A stretch of 64,000 nucleotides of DNA from Dongshaea marina (GTDB taxonomy: Bacteria; Pseudomonadota; Gammaproteobacteria; Enterobacterales; Aeromonadaceae). The DNA is taken from the NCBI RefSeq assembly GCF_003072645.1, contig NZ_CP028897.1, positions 3,919,658 through 3,983,657 on the forward strand. Reading direction: 5' to 3'. This document shows, in pieces, positions 35,747 to 43,925 of the stretch. Position 1 is the first letter of the stretch. Each line of letters starts with the position of its first letter. Position numbers and translations under genes: made by a program. The notes beneath the pieces were generated by a model. It was given only the letters and a program-made list of their open reading frames with translations, made no database searches and was not told the origin of the DNA.

Positions 35747-36718
35747 TCAACTAGTTACACTTAGAAAGTCGTTCAATGCCGAACGCTGCGAAGCGGCGCT
35801 CTCCAACTGATTGAACTGCCTTCTAAAATCTGATCCGGCTTTCTTCTTCTGCAGGTACCAGCCGATATGCTTACGGGCTATACGAACACCCTTGTACTCG
35901 CCATAAAAAGAGTGCAGAGCTTCAAGATGCTCTTCCATCACAGAGGCGATCTCTGCCTCGTGAGGGGGAGCACACTCCACACCATGCTCAAGATAATGGC
36001 AAATTTCACGGAATAGCCAGGGATCCCCCTGGGCTGCCCGCCCAACCATAACGGCATCGGCACCTGTCACATCAAGGACTTTCCGAGCCTTTTCCGGGCT
36101 ATCGATATCACCGTTAGCTATCACGGGAATCGATACAGCCTGCTTGATGGCTCGAATCGTCTGATACTCGGCGTTGCCCCGGAACATACAGCTTCGGGTC
36201 CTGCCATGTACAGCCAAGGCCTGAATACCACAGCCCTCAGCCAGCCGAGCAATCTCAACACCATTGCGATGCTCCTGATCCCATCCGGTTCGGATCTTAA
36301 GGGTCACAGGAACATCCGATGCAGCCACCGCGGCTCGCAGAATCTCTTCTACCAGTGCGGGAAACTGCAACAGTGCTGAGCCTGCCAGCTTCTTATTTAC
36401 TTTCTTAACCGGGCACCCCATGTTGATATCAATCAACTGGGCTCCCTCGGTCTGTGCATACTCCACAGCTTGAGCGACCAATTGCGGGTCCGATCCTACG
36501 ATCTGAACTCCGCGGATGGTCCCATCCTGTTCACCATCATCCTGCAGTCGCTTACGCGACTTCTCCGTTTTCCAGACATCCGGGTTAGCCAGCAACATCT
36601 CAGACACTGCCAGGCCAGCCCCCATCCGCAAACAGAGCCGGCGAAAAGGCTGATCAGTGATCCCCGCCATGGGAGCCACCACAACGGGGGACTCAATTGT
36701 CAAGGAACCGATTTGCAT
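35747..36718 (-). CDS. dusB: tRNA-dihydrouridine synthase B
   Basis: The protein of about 323 residues is a flavin-dependent TIM-barrel Dus enzyme. It has VVAPMAGITDQPFRRLCLRM at the start, INMGCPVKKVNKKLAGSALL with the catalytic Cys near residue 100, KIRTGWDQEHRNG, AVHGRTRSCMF, VIANGDIDSPEKA and VMVGRAAQGDPWLF. It reduces uridine to dihydrouridine in tRNA. I prefer ATG 36718, where homology begins, over a GTG at 36727. It heads the dusB-fis operon; prmA lies upstream, separated by about 260 bases likely to hold the fis-type promoter. Confidence 0.95.
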   Translation of the reverse strand: MQIGSLTIESPVVVAPMAGITDQPFRRLCLRMGAGLAVSEMLLANPDVWKTEKSRKRLQDDGEQDGTIRGVQIVGSDPQLVAQAVEYAQTEGAQLIDINMGCPVKKVNKKLAGSALLQFPALVEEILRAAVAASDVPVTLKIRTGWDQEHRNGVEIARLAEGCGIQALAVHGRTRSCMFRGNAEYQTIRAIKQAVSIPVIANGDIDSPEKARKVLDVTGADAVMVGRAAQGDPWLFREICHYLEHGVECAPPHEAEIASVMEEHLEALHSFYGEYKGVRIARKHIGWYLQKKKAGSDFRRQFNQLESAASQRSALNDFLSVTS

Positions 36719-36977
36719 GGGACTCACAACATGAACGCTTCGAAGGAGGCGTATATTACGAGTTTTTTGTGCTCATGAAAAGGTCATAATTTAAGCGAAG
36801 CCCCAATTTTCGCAAAAAAAACACAAAGAAAAAGGTTGCTTTTTTTGCAGCTAATAAAAATGTAACGCTTCGCTACAAACAAGTAACACCTGCAGGCCCC
36901 GAAGCGCTTAACCGGCGAACAGCTACCGCTTAAAGCCCCTTCATTCTAAGCCGATAATCACAGGCCTCAGATCGGGA

Positions 36978-37856
36978 TCAGGAGCGCTTTTTTCCGCTCA
37001 GACGGGCCCACTCCTCGCGATATTCGGGCGCATCCATCTCAAACCAACCCTGGTAATGCTCACACAACTCAGGGGCCTGATTCTCAAGGATCCCTGACAG
37101 GGCTAACTTGCCCTCAGGTAATACATGACCGGCAATGACCGGAGCCAATTCACGCAGAGGACCGGCAAGAATATTTGCAACCAAAAGCTCGGCTCTGGTG
37201 TTCTGAGGCACATCTTCGGGCAGATAGAGCTCAAGGTTCTCGGAAACACCATTGCGCTCGGCATTGTCGCGGCTGGCAGCCAGGGCCTGAGGATCGATAT
37301 CGATACCAATCACCCGTTTGGCACCGAGTTTGAGGGCCGCGATCGCCAGGATCCCGGAGCCACAACCAAAATCGATCACCTCTTTGCCCTCAAGATCCTG
37401 CTGATCCAGCCACTTCAGGCACAGGGCTGTGGTGGGGTGGGTGCCGGTACCAAAGGCAACGCCGGGATCCAACATCACATTCACCGCATCGGGATCGGGC
37501 ACATCGCGCCAGCTCGGACAGATCCACAGCCGCTCGCCAAACTGCATCGGATGAAAATGCTCCATCCACTCGCGCACCCAATCCTTGTCTTCAAGTTGCT
37601 CGACCTTATAGCGCATCTCGTTGCCGAAATGCTTTTTCAAAAAGGTAACTATGGGAGCCGGGTCAATCTCGGCATCAAACAGGCCAACCACATCGGTCTC
37701 TCCCCATAACAGGGTCTGACCCGGCAGGGGTTCAAAAACCGGGGTATCTTTCGCATCCACAAAGGTAACGGCCAGGGCGCCAGCCCCCTCAAGCATGGTT
37801 CCGAGCTTCTCGGCCTTCTCTTCGGTGGCATTGACTTTGATCTGTATCCAGGGCAT
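36978..37856 (-). CDS. prmA: Ribosomal protein L11 methyltransferase
   Basis: The protein of about 292 residues, the usual size, starts [20 protein letters not shown] and contains [20 protein letters not shown]. The catalytic domain holds the SAM motif ([20 protein letters not shown] near residue 165) and [16 protein letters not shown]. It trimethylates ribosomal protein L11. I chose ATG 37856 because family homology starts there; an upstream in-frame start at 37889 adds 11 unrelated residues. The gene lies upstream of dusB-fis in the same direction. Confidence 0.96.
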   Translation of the reverse strand: MPWIQIKVNATEEKAEKLGTMLEGAGALAVTFVDAKDTPVFEPLPGQTLLWGETDVVGLFDAEIDPAPIVTFLKKHFGNEMRYKVEQLEDKDWVREWMEHFHPMQFGERLWICPSWRDVPDPDAVNVMLDPGVAFGTGTHPTTALCLKWLDQQDLEGKEVIDFGCGSGILAIAALKLGAKRVIGIDIDPQALAASRDNAERNGVSENLELYLPEDVPQNTRAELLVANILAGPLRELAPVIAGHVLPEGKLALSGILENQAPELCEHYQGWFEMDAPEYREEWARLSGKKRS

Positions 37857-38285
37857 GGGTTTAAAACTCTGAAAAAATTTTGGGCGCATTCTACCATTGC
37901 AGCTGCAACATGGGCAGTGGTTAAAATTAAATCAACAAGATTTCAAAAGCGAGATGTAGATCACACATGTATACCCTGATTCATTCGGGCTATTGGGTTT
38001 TCTTTTAAAAGAGTTAACATTCCAAACGATAGAGAGCCGGTCATCAACTGTCGCAGGAAAGCAGCAGAGGTTCTCTACACAGACGCTTCCAGGTTACCTC
38101 TGGAGTGTGGTACCCAGGATTAAGGATAATCAAGGTCGCCTATATGCCAACAACATCACCACCTCCCCCGGCAATTACAGTAGAGCCCGATCTTTTCTGT
38201 TTATCCCCTACCCTTCCTGCAGATACCGTAATTTACGCTCGACATCACAGGGCATCCCCCCAATCTCAACAAAGGAATGATCAAG
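37857..38285. other. Intergenic region with a possible CRP site
   Basis: About 430 bases between divergent prmA and the small secreted protein gene. On the minus strand 37965-37950 reads TGTGATCTACATCTCG, matching 8 of 10 conserved bases of the CRP consensus. The stretch otherwise contains an A/T-rich promoter-like region; no gene is seen. Confidence 0.4.
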
Positions 38286-38507
38286 ATGATTAAAGGACTT
38301 TTCATCAGCGCCTTATTGTTAGCAACCAGTCTGCTGGGCACAGGCATCGCCAGTGCTGCGGTCCTGACACCGGCACATAGCAACTGTCAGAATCCCGCAC
38401 CTTTCCCACCTTACAACATCTGTTTAGACAAGGATAAAAGTAGTAGCAGTGATTACCTGCAGCAGATCCTGGCAACCCTTAAGTTCAGCGATCAGGAAAA
38501 TAGCTGA
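38286..38507 (+). CDS. Small secreted hypothetical protein
   Basis: Seventy-three residues with a signal peptide (MIKGLFISALLLATSLLGTG, cleavage after ASA near residue 25). The mature part of about 48 residues has two Cys (HSNCQNPAPFPPYNICLD) that may form one disulphide, and an acidic, Ser-rich end. AAAGG at 38271-38275 suits ATG 38286 better than ATG 38277. I do not recognise a family. It lies about 400 bases upstream of the HAM1-SIR2 pair, with no sign that it belongs to it. Confidence 0.55.
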   Translation: MIKGLFISALLLATSLLGTGIASAAVLTPAHSNCQNPAPFPPYNICLDKDKSSSSDYLQQILATLKFSDQENS

Positions 38508-38510
38508 TCT

Positions 38511-38910
38511 ATCCCGTTGCGGAGGCGTACCCTCCGCTCTCATGTCTCAGAACGGCTGACCTTACTAAAGATGTGCGGCTTTCAACGTCACCGGCCTTCT
38601 GCCGAAAGGAAGCGGCAGCGGAAGATACCTGTGCAGCAGAGGCTCCAGGGGGAAGTTACAGTCTGGGTAACGCACGCGAAGCAGGGAGTTGAGCTGGAAA
38701 TAAATCTCATGGAAGAGATTCGGATTTACTGTGTATCTGTAATCTTTGGAAGCAGACATCAACAACAGCTCCCCCTCCGCAACCTGAGGTCTGTTTTTGC
38801 GCAGATAATCAATGTTTCACAAGGCTAAATCCCTTACTCTAGCTATGGCAAGCTAGGTACTTTGTTAGCGATACTGTTCCGTATGGAAAACACATCAGCA
38901 AGGAGCACGG
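38511..38910. other. Gap before the HAM1-SIR2 pair; possible minus-strand reading frame
   Basis: About 400 bases without a firm gene. A minus-strand frame (about 38565-38810) reads like protein (EGELLLMSASKDYRYT, HEIYFQLNSLLRVRYP) but has no good start and may be a gene remnant. The promoter of the HAM1-like gene should lie at the right end; AAGGAG at 38900-38904 is its ribosome-binding site. Confidence 0.3.
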
Positions 38911-39453
38911 ATGACGCCGATCCGATTTGTGACAGGAAACAAACACAAGAGTGGCCATGTGAGCCATTACCTCGCTCAGGCGGGAATAGAGATGATCCCC
39001 TGTCACCACCAGAGCCAAGAGCTGCAAACAGAACATCTGGATCAACTGATCCACGATAAGGTACTTCAGGCGTTTGAGCTCCTCGGACGACCGGTTTTTG
39101 TGGAGTATACGGCCCTTTATATGAATGCTATCGATAATTTTCCGGCAGGACTGACCCATATCCTGTGGGAAAAACTTCAGCTGGATAATTTTGCCCGGGT
39201 ACTGGGAAACCTCGGGGATAGCGGTGTTCGGGCTCGATCCATGATAGGTTACTGTGATTCACGCAACATCTTTACCTTCGAGGGCTCGCTTCAGGGGAAC
39301 ATCCTCAGCGAGCCCCAGGGAGAGAGAACCAACAGCTGGGACTGTATTTTTATTCCCGAGGGCCAAAACCAGCCCCTGTCGCAGCTCGTCGACTTTCAGG
39401 GGGCACGCCAGCAAGCTCTGAAAAAGCTCTGTAATTTTTTACACGGAAGGTGA
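38911..39453 (+). CDS. HAM1/RdgB-like NTP pyrophosphatase-fold protein, catalytic residue replaced; partner of SIR2 protein
   Basis: The protein of 180 residues has the Ham1/ITPase fold features in order: FVTGNKHKSGHVSHYLAQAG (nucleotide-binding TGNxxK at residues 8-13), a RPVFVEYTALYMNAID segment (residues 60-75) and a C-terminal WDCIFIPEGQNQPLSQL that corresponds to the usual F-G-(Y/W)-D-P-I-F-x-P. In active Ham1/RdgB enzymes the middle segment reads E-D-(T/S)-G, with the Asp needed for catalysis; here it is E65-Y66-T67-A68. It is therefore probably a binder rather than an enzyme. It is followed three bases later by a SIR2 gene, suggesting a complex that senses non-canonical nucleotides such as dITP. 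AAGGAG precedes the ATG. Confidence 0.82.
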   Translation: MTPIRFVTGNKHKSGHVSHYLAQAGIEMIPCHHQSQELQTEHLDQLIHDKVLQAFELLGRPVFVEYTALYMNAIDNFPAGLTHILWEKLQLDNFARVLGNLGDSGVRARSMIGYCDSRNIFTFEGSLQGNILSEPQGERTNSWDCIFIPEGQNQPLSQLVDFQGARQQALKKLCNFLHGR

Positions 39454-39456
39454 TGG

Positions 39457-40251
39457 ATGGAACAGCTGCTCGAAGCCTACAAACAAAATAACCTGATTCT
39501 CTTTGTCGGAGCCGGAGTTTCACAGAACCTGGGGCTCCCCTCCTGGGATCAGCTGATGATCGAGGTTGCAAGACAGCTCGATTACAACCCGGATGTCTTC
39601 AGTACCTATGGTGAGTTCCTGTCACTGGCGGAGTTTTACAGGATACGCAAGGGAAACATCGGGCCGCTGCGCAGCTGGATGGACAGGGCCTGGCACACCA
39701 CAGATATCCCGGTAGAGAGCTCGCCGATCCATGGCCTGATCGCCCAGGGAAACTTTCCCCTCATCTATACCACCAACTATGACCGCTGGATCGAAAAGGC
39801 CTTTCAACACTACCTGCGCCCCTATACCAAGGTGTCTAAGGTCAGCGATCTGGTTGATGCCAACAGCCAGGCTACCCAGATCGTTAAGTTCCACGGTGAC
39901 TTTGATGATGACACCTCGATCGTGCTCAGCGAATCCAGTTACTTTGAACGGCTGGAGTTTGAGACGCCACTGGACATCAAGCTCAGGGCCGATGCCCTTG
40001 GGAAGTCGGTGCTGTTTATCGGCTACAGTTTGTCGGATATAAATATCCGGCTGCTATTCTATAAATTGGCCAAGATCTGGCAGTCTCACGGAGATGCCAG
40101 CGTGCGCCCCAAGTCTTATATTTTCTTTCATCGCCCCAACCCGGTTCAGGAGGAGATCCTGGCCCAATGGGGGATCAAGATGATCTCATCGGATCGCGAT
40201 GAGCCCGGAATTGCCCTGCAGGAGTTTATGGAAAAACTTGTTCAGGAATAA
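39457..40251 (+). CDS. SIR2-family NAD-hydrolase-like protein (candidate anti-phage effector)
   Basis: The protein of 264 residues is a stand-alone SIR2_2-type domain: the NAD-binding [16 protein letters not shown] (from residue 18), TTNYDRW with Asn 107, KFHGDFDD with the catalytic His 146 and [12 protein letters not shown] near residue 190. All key residues for NAD cleavage are present. Such domains act in defence by depleting NAD (Thoeris ThsA, DSR, SIR2-HerA, Kongming KomC). The gene starts three bases after the HAM1-like gene and is surely cotranscribed. No membrane segment or extra sensor domain is present, so the HAM1-like partner is the obvious trigger. No adenosine-deaminase gene is adjacent. 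Confidence 0.87.
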   Translation: MEQLLEAYKQNNLILFVGAGVSQNLGLPSWDQLMIEVARQLDYNPDVFSTYGEFLSLAEFYRIRKGNIGPLRSWMDRAWHTTDIPVESSPIHGLIAQGNFPLIYTTNYDRWIEKAFQHYLRPYTKVSKVSDLVDANSQATQIVKFHGDFDDDTSIVLSESSYFERLEFETPLDIKLRADALGKSVLFIGYSLSDINIRLLFYKLAKIWQSHGDASVRPKSYIFFHRPNPVQEEILAQWGIKMISSDRDEPGIALQEFMEKLVQE

Positions 40252-40371
40252 TATCTGTTTACCCACCCTCCCGGTGCACAGTCCTGGCTCTAAACAGGAC
40301 TCCACTGATTTATAACAACGAATCGCTTCATAAAAGCGATCAGCCACCGGGATCAATACAAAAGGAAAATC

Positions 40372-41154
40372 ATGAAAAAAACTCTACTTGCCTGCGCCCT
40401 TACGCTACCTCTGCTCGGACTATCGGGCGCCTCGATGGCGGCCAGCGACACACCTGTTGCGGGCCGATTTGACTACTATGTGCTGGCCCTGAGTGTGCAG
40501 CCGGTATTTTGTGCCACCCACCAAAGCAAAGCCGAGTGTAAAACATCCAGCAGCGCGATAAAAAATTACCGCTCCTATCATCTCTCCCTGCATGGTTTCT
40601 GGCCAAATAAACTTGGGGATGCAAGCCATAGCTATGGATACTGTGGTGTCAATCAAGAGAATATCGAAAAAGATAAACTACACCAATGGGAGAAACTACC
40701 CAAGCTTGAGCTAAGCCCATCGGTTCGCAGCGAGCTGGATCTGGTCATGCCAGGCACCCAGTCTAACCTACAGCGCCATGAGTGGTATAAGCACGGTACC
40801 TGCTCAAAAATGAGCTCAGATAGTTACTTCCAAAAGAGTGTTCAACTAGTGAACTACTTTAATGACAGTCCCTTTAGCCAATACCTGGATGACAATATCG
40901 GCAAATCTGTTAAGCGTAATGCCATCTTGAATAAATTTAACGAGGTCTATGGCCCAAATGCCAGTGAGCACCTGCTTTTGAGCTGTAAGAAGCTCGATGG
41001 AGTTGAATACCTCAGCGGCCTGAGTATCTATTTGCGTAAGGATGTCGATGTGCATAAGGAGGGGCAGCAACAGCTGTTCCCGGATCTTCAGGATCCTATC
41101 TATGGTCGCTGTGACAGCACCATCACCATCTATGATCCAGACAACCCGGCGTAG
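40372..41154 (+). CDS. rna: Ribonuclease I (RNase T2 family)
   Basis: The protein of 260 residues has a signal peptide (LLACALTLPLLGLSGASMAA) and the two RNase T2 active-site boxes: SLHGFWPNKLG (CAS I, catalytic His) and RHEWYKHGTCSKM (CAS II, His-Glu-x-x-x-His). Several Cys are placed for disulphides, as in E. coli RNase I. It is a periplasmic endoribonuclease with little base preference. AAAGGAAAATC precedes the ATG. It follows the SIR2 gene by 120 bases, which include an AATCGCTT/AAGCGATC hairpin, so it is probably a separate unit. Confidence 0.92.
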   Translation: MKKTLLACALTLPLLGLSGASMAASDTPVAGRFDYYVLALSVQPVFCATHQSKAECKTSSSAIKNYRSYHLSLHGFWPNKLGDASHSYGYCGVNQENIEKDKLHQWEKLPKLELSPSVRSELDLVMPGTQSNLQRHEWYKHGTCSKMSSDSYFQKSVQLVNYFNDSPFSQYLDDNIGKSVKRNAILNKFNEVYGPNASEHLLLSCKKLDGVEYLSGLSIYLRKDVDVHKEGQQQLFPDLQDPIYGRCDSTITIYDPDNPA

Positions 41155-41373
41155 ATAATCAAAGGGGGGCCTATTAGCGGCTCCCCAAACCGCACTATCC
41201 GGGCCACCGGACTGCTCAAGCCACTTTGCTATCACCGCCCCTCAGATATCTGGCCACAAGTCCCCAACAAAGATAGATCCATATCTTCTTAGCTATAACC
41301 CTTCGTTATTTCTAGATAAGTGAATATTCCCCTATGATTTGACGTTCTATTTATGGCGATCATGGAGTCTATG

Positions 41374-42147
41374 ATGCGAACCCTGCTCAAAACTGCTTTT
41401 CTGTCACTGGCCCTGCTCGGCAGCTCACAGGTACTGGCACAGCAAGCCACCAGCCCCACTACAGATACCATCAAGGTCGGGATGTCCGGGCGCTACTTTC
41501 CCTTCACCTTTGTCAAAGGGGATAAGCTCCAGGGGTTTGAGGTCGACGTGTGGAACGCCATCGGTAAGCGGCTGCACACTAAGGTCCAGTTTGTCACCGC
41601 CAACTTCTCAGGGCTTTTTGGCATGCTTGAGGCCGGACACATAGACACGATCGCCAACCAGATCACCATTACCCCGGCTCGCCAGGCAAAATATAACTTC
41701 TCAACTCCCTATGTGGAGGATGGGGCTCAGGTGGTGGTTCGTAAGGGCAATACCAGTATCCACGGAATTGATGATCTGGCGGGCAAGAATGTTGCGGTCA
41801 ATCTTGGCTCTAACTTTGCTCAGCTCCTCAGAGCCCACGACAAGGATGGCAAAATCAAGATCCACACCTATGACTCAGGATTTGAACAGGATGTGGCCCT
41901 GGGACGGATGGATGCCTTTGTGATGGATAGAGTGTCATCGGCCCAAGTGATCAAACAATCAGGCCTGCCGCTACAGCTTGCCGGAAAACCCTTTACCCCG
42001 ATCCATAACGCCCTGCCCTTTGCAAAAAATGCCCGGGGAGAGAAACTGCTCAAAGAGGTGGATCTGGCCCTTGCCGGCATGAGAAAAGATGGCACCTTGA
42101 GCAAGATTTCCGAGAAATGGTTTGATGCGGATATCACTCAATCATGA
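41374..42147 (+). CDS. Amino-acid (cystine-type) ABC transporter, periplasmic binding protein
   Basis: The family-3 binding protein of about 257 residues has a signal peptide (MRTLLKTAFLSLALLGSSQV, cleavage after LAQ). The mature protein runs through TIKVGMSGRYFPFTFVKGDK, LQGFEVDVWNAIGKRL, DTIANQITITPARQAKYNFS and GIDDLAGKNVAVNLGSNFAQ. The F-E-V-D-V and T-P-A-R-Q-A-K-Y-x-F-S motifs are typical of cystine and polar amino-acid binders. ATG 41374 (or the adjacent 41371) with GGAG upstream is preferred to 41353. It overlaps the permease gene by four bases, so this binding protein, unlike the orphans elsewhere here, has its transporter. Confidence 0.9.
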   Translation: MRTLLKTAFLSLALLGSSQVLAQQATSPTTDTIKVGMSGRYFPFTFVKGDKLQGFEVDVWNAIGKRLHTKVQFVTANFSGLFGMLEAGHIDTIANQITITPARQAKYNFSTPYVEDGAQVVVRKGNTSIHGIDDLAGKNVAVNLGSNFAQLLRAHDKDGKIKIHTYDSGFEQDVALGRMDAFVMDRVSSAQVIKQSGLPLQLAGKPFTPIHNALPFAKNARGEKLLKEVDLALAGMRKDGTLSKISEKWFDADITQS

Positions 42148-42821
42148 GCGGCTTTGATTTTCACTACAGCCTGGAGCTGGTGCCTATCCTCCTGAAATAC
42201 CTCGGGGTCACCATGGAGATGGCGCTGATGGGATTCGTGCTGGCCCTGCTGCTATCCATCCTGATGGCGGTGATCCGGGTGTTCCAGATCCCAGTGCTCA
42301 ACCAGCTGGTGATCCTGTTCATCTCATTTTTCCGGGGAACTCCGCTACTGGTACAGCTGTTTCTATTCTATTACGGCTTACCTCAAGTGTTCCCGATATT
42401 TGTCGGGATGGATGCCTTTAGCGCCGCAATCTTAGGCCTGTCACTACACTTTGCAGCCTACATGGCCGAGAGCATCCGCGCCGCGATCCTGGGGATCGAC
42501 AGGAGCCAGAGCGAGGCTGCCCTGAGTATCGGGATGACCCGTCTGCAAAGTATGCAGAGGATCATCCTGCCCCAGGCTGCCCGGGTCGCGACTCCCTCTT
42601 TGATGAATTATTTTATCGATATGATCAAGAGTACCTCGCTGGCTTTTACCCTGGGAGTGGCCGAGATGATGTCCAAGGCTCAGATGGAAGCCTCCTCCAG
42701 CTTCAAGTTTTTTGAAAGCTTTGTCGTGGTGGCACTCATTTACTGGTTGGTGGTGATGTTCTTTACCCAGCTGCAACACTTGCTGGAGCGCTATCTTAAC
42801 CGCGCCTACCAGGCTCACTAA
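42144..42821 (+). CDS. Amino-acid (cystine-type) ABC transporter, permease
   Basis: The permease of 225 residues belongs to the HisM/GlnP family, with about five membrane segments. FFRGTPLLVQLFLFYYGLPQ and the EAA-like loop SEAALSIGMTRLQSMQRIILPQA are present, followed by DMIKSTSLAFTLGVAEMM, all standard for polar amino-acid uptake. It overlaps the binding-protein gene by four bases and is followed by the ATPase after 20 bases. The single permease presumably works as a homodimer. Confidence 0.93.
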   Translation: MSGFDFHYSLELVPILLKYLGVTMEMALMGFVLALLLSILMAVIRVFQIPVLNQLVILFISFFRGTPLLVQLFLFYYGLPQVFPIFVGMDAFSAAILGLSLHFAAYMAESIRAAILGIDRSQSEAALSIGMTRLQSMQRIILPQAARVATPSLMNYFIDMIKSTSLAFTLGVAEMMSKAQMEASSSFKFFESFVVVALIYWLVVMFFTQLQHLLERYLNRAYQAH

Positions 42822-42841
42822 TATCAAGGGGGTAAATCACT

Positions 42842-43573
42842 ATGATCCAGGTAAGCAATTTAACCAAGAGCTTCGGCGACAACCGGGTGCTCGATGAAAT
42901 CAGCTTTGAGGTGCAGCAGGGGGAGATAGTGGTGATTATCGGCCCCTCGGGGACCGGAAAATCCACCCTGCTACGCTGCCTGAATTTCCTGGAGACTCCT
43001 GACCAGGGGAAGATCAGCATAGATGATCTCAGCATCGATGCGGCCAAACACAGTAACAAAGAGGTGGTCGCCCTAAGGCGCAAGAGTAGCTTTGTGTTCC
43101 AAAATTATGCACTGTTTGCCAACAAAACGGCGCTGCAGAATATCACCGAGGGGCTCATCACGGTTTGGAAGCAATCTAAGACTCAGGCCAAGCAACAGGC
43201 GCTGGCGATCTTAAAGGAGATCGGTCTTGAGGATAAAAAAGATCAGTACCCAAGTGCCCTATCGGGAGGTCAGCAGCAGCGGATCGGCATTGGCCGGGCG
43301 ATGGCGGCACACAGCTCGGTGATCCTGTTTGATGAGCCGACCTCGGCCCTGGATCCCGAGTGGGTCGATGAGGTGCTGGAGCTGATGAAAAAACTGGCCG
43401 AACAAAAGCAAACCATGATAGTGGTCACCCACGAGATGCAATTTGCCAGGGAGGTGGCAGACAAGGTGATCTTCATGGAGGGCGGGAAAATTGTCGAGCA
43501 GGGCCCACCGGCTGAGCTGTTTAACAAACCTCAGCACCAGCGCACCAAAGCGTTTCTTAGTAAGTTCCTTTAA
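42842..43573 (+). CDS. Amino-acid (cystine-type) ABC transporter, ATPase
   Basis: The ATPase of 243 residues has Walker A ([20 protein letters not shown] near residue 35), the Q-loop ([20 protein letters not shown]), the signature [16 protein letters not shown], Walker B ([15 protein letters not shown]) and the switch His in [16 protein letters not shown]. It belongs to the GlnQ/HisP subfamily. It completes the three-gene import operon starting at 41374. A small hairpin (GAAGGAGA/TCTCCTTC, 43587-43608) follows and may end the transcript. Confidence 0.95.
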   Translation: MIQVSNLTKSFGDNRVLDEISFEVQQGEIVVIIGPSGTGKSTLLRCLNFLETPDQGKISIDDLSIDAAKHSNKEVVALRRKSSFVFQNYALFANKTALQNITEGLITVWKQSKTQAKQQALAILKEIGLEDKKDQYPSALSGGQQQRIGIGRAMAAHSSVILFDEPTSALDPEWVDEVLELMKKLAEQKQTMIVVTHEMQFAREVADKVIFMEGGKIVEQGPPAELFNKPQHQRTKAFLSKFL

Positions 43574-43925
43574 TCGCTCTCAGGTCGAAGGAGAAGATTG
43601 TCTCCTTCACCATCCCCTGCCTCATGCCTGTATTGTGAATCTCATATTTCTTCAGGATAGAGTGATCACCCTTGCTCCCGCTCTACTGATTCAGCAGACA
43701 AGCCCAAAGACTCCGGCCTGAAACTGAGCATAATCAAAGACCTCTTCATCTATGACTCCAAATAGGAGTATCTTTATTTTCCCATAAATCGGGAAAGTGT
43801 TTTCTTGCTTTGCTAGTTAATCAATAAACAGCCCCTGCCTATAATTCACCCATCAGTTTTCAACGCCACCTCAAATCCGGAGTTGGCAAATTATTTTTCA
43901 GTTATCAATTTAAGAGGTGAATAAT
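43574..43925. promoter_or_regulatory. Intergenic region with promoter of the decarboxylase gene
   Basis: GAAGGAGA (43587-43594) pairs with TCTCCTTC (43601-43608) as a possible terminator of the ABC operon. TATAAT at 43840-43845 is a perfect -10 box upstream of the decarboxylase gene, with a weak -35. Nothing else is seen. Confidence 0.5.

Noticed and set aside
38286-38507. The small secreted protein as a third component of the HAM1-SIR2 system
   Set aside because: A 400-base gap and a signal peptide make a shared cytoplasmic role unlikely.
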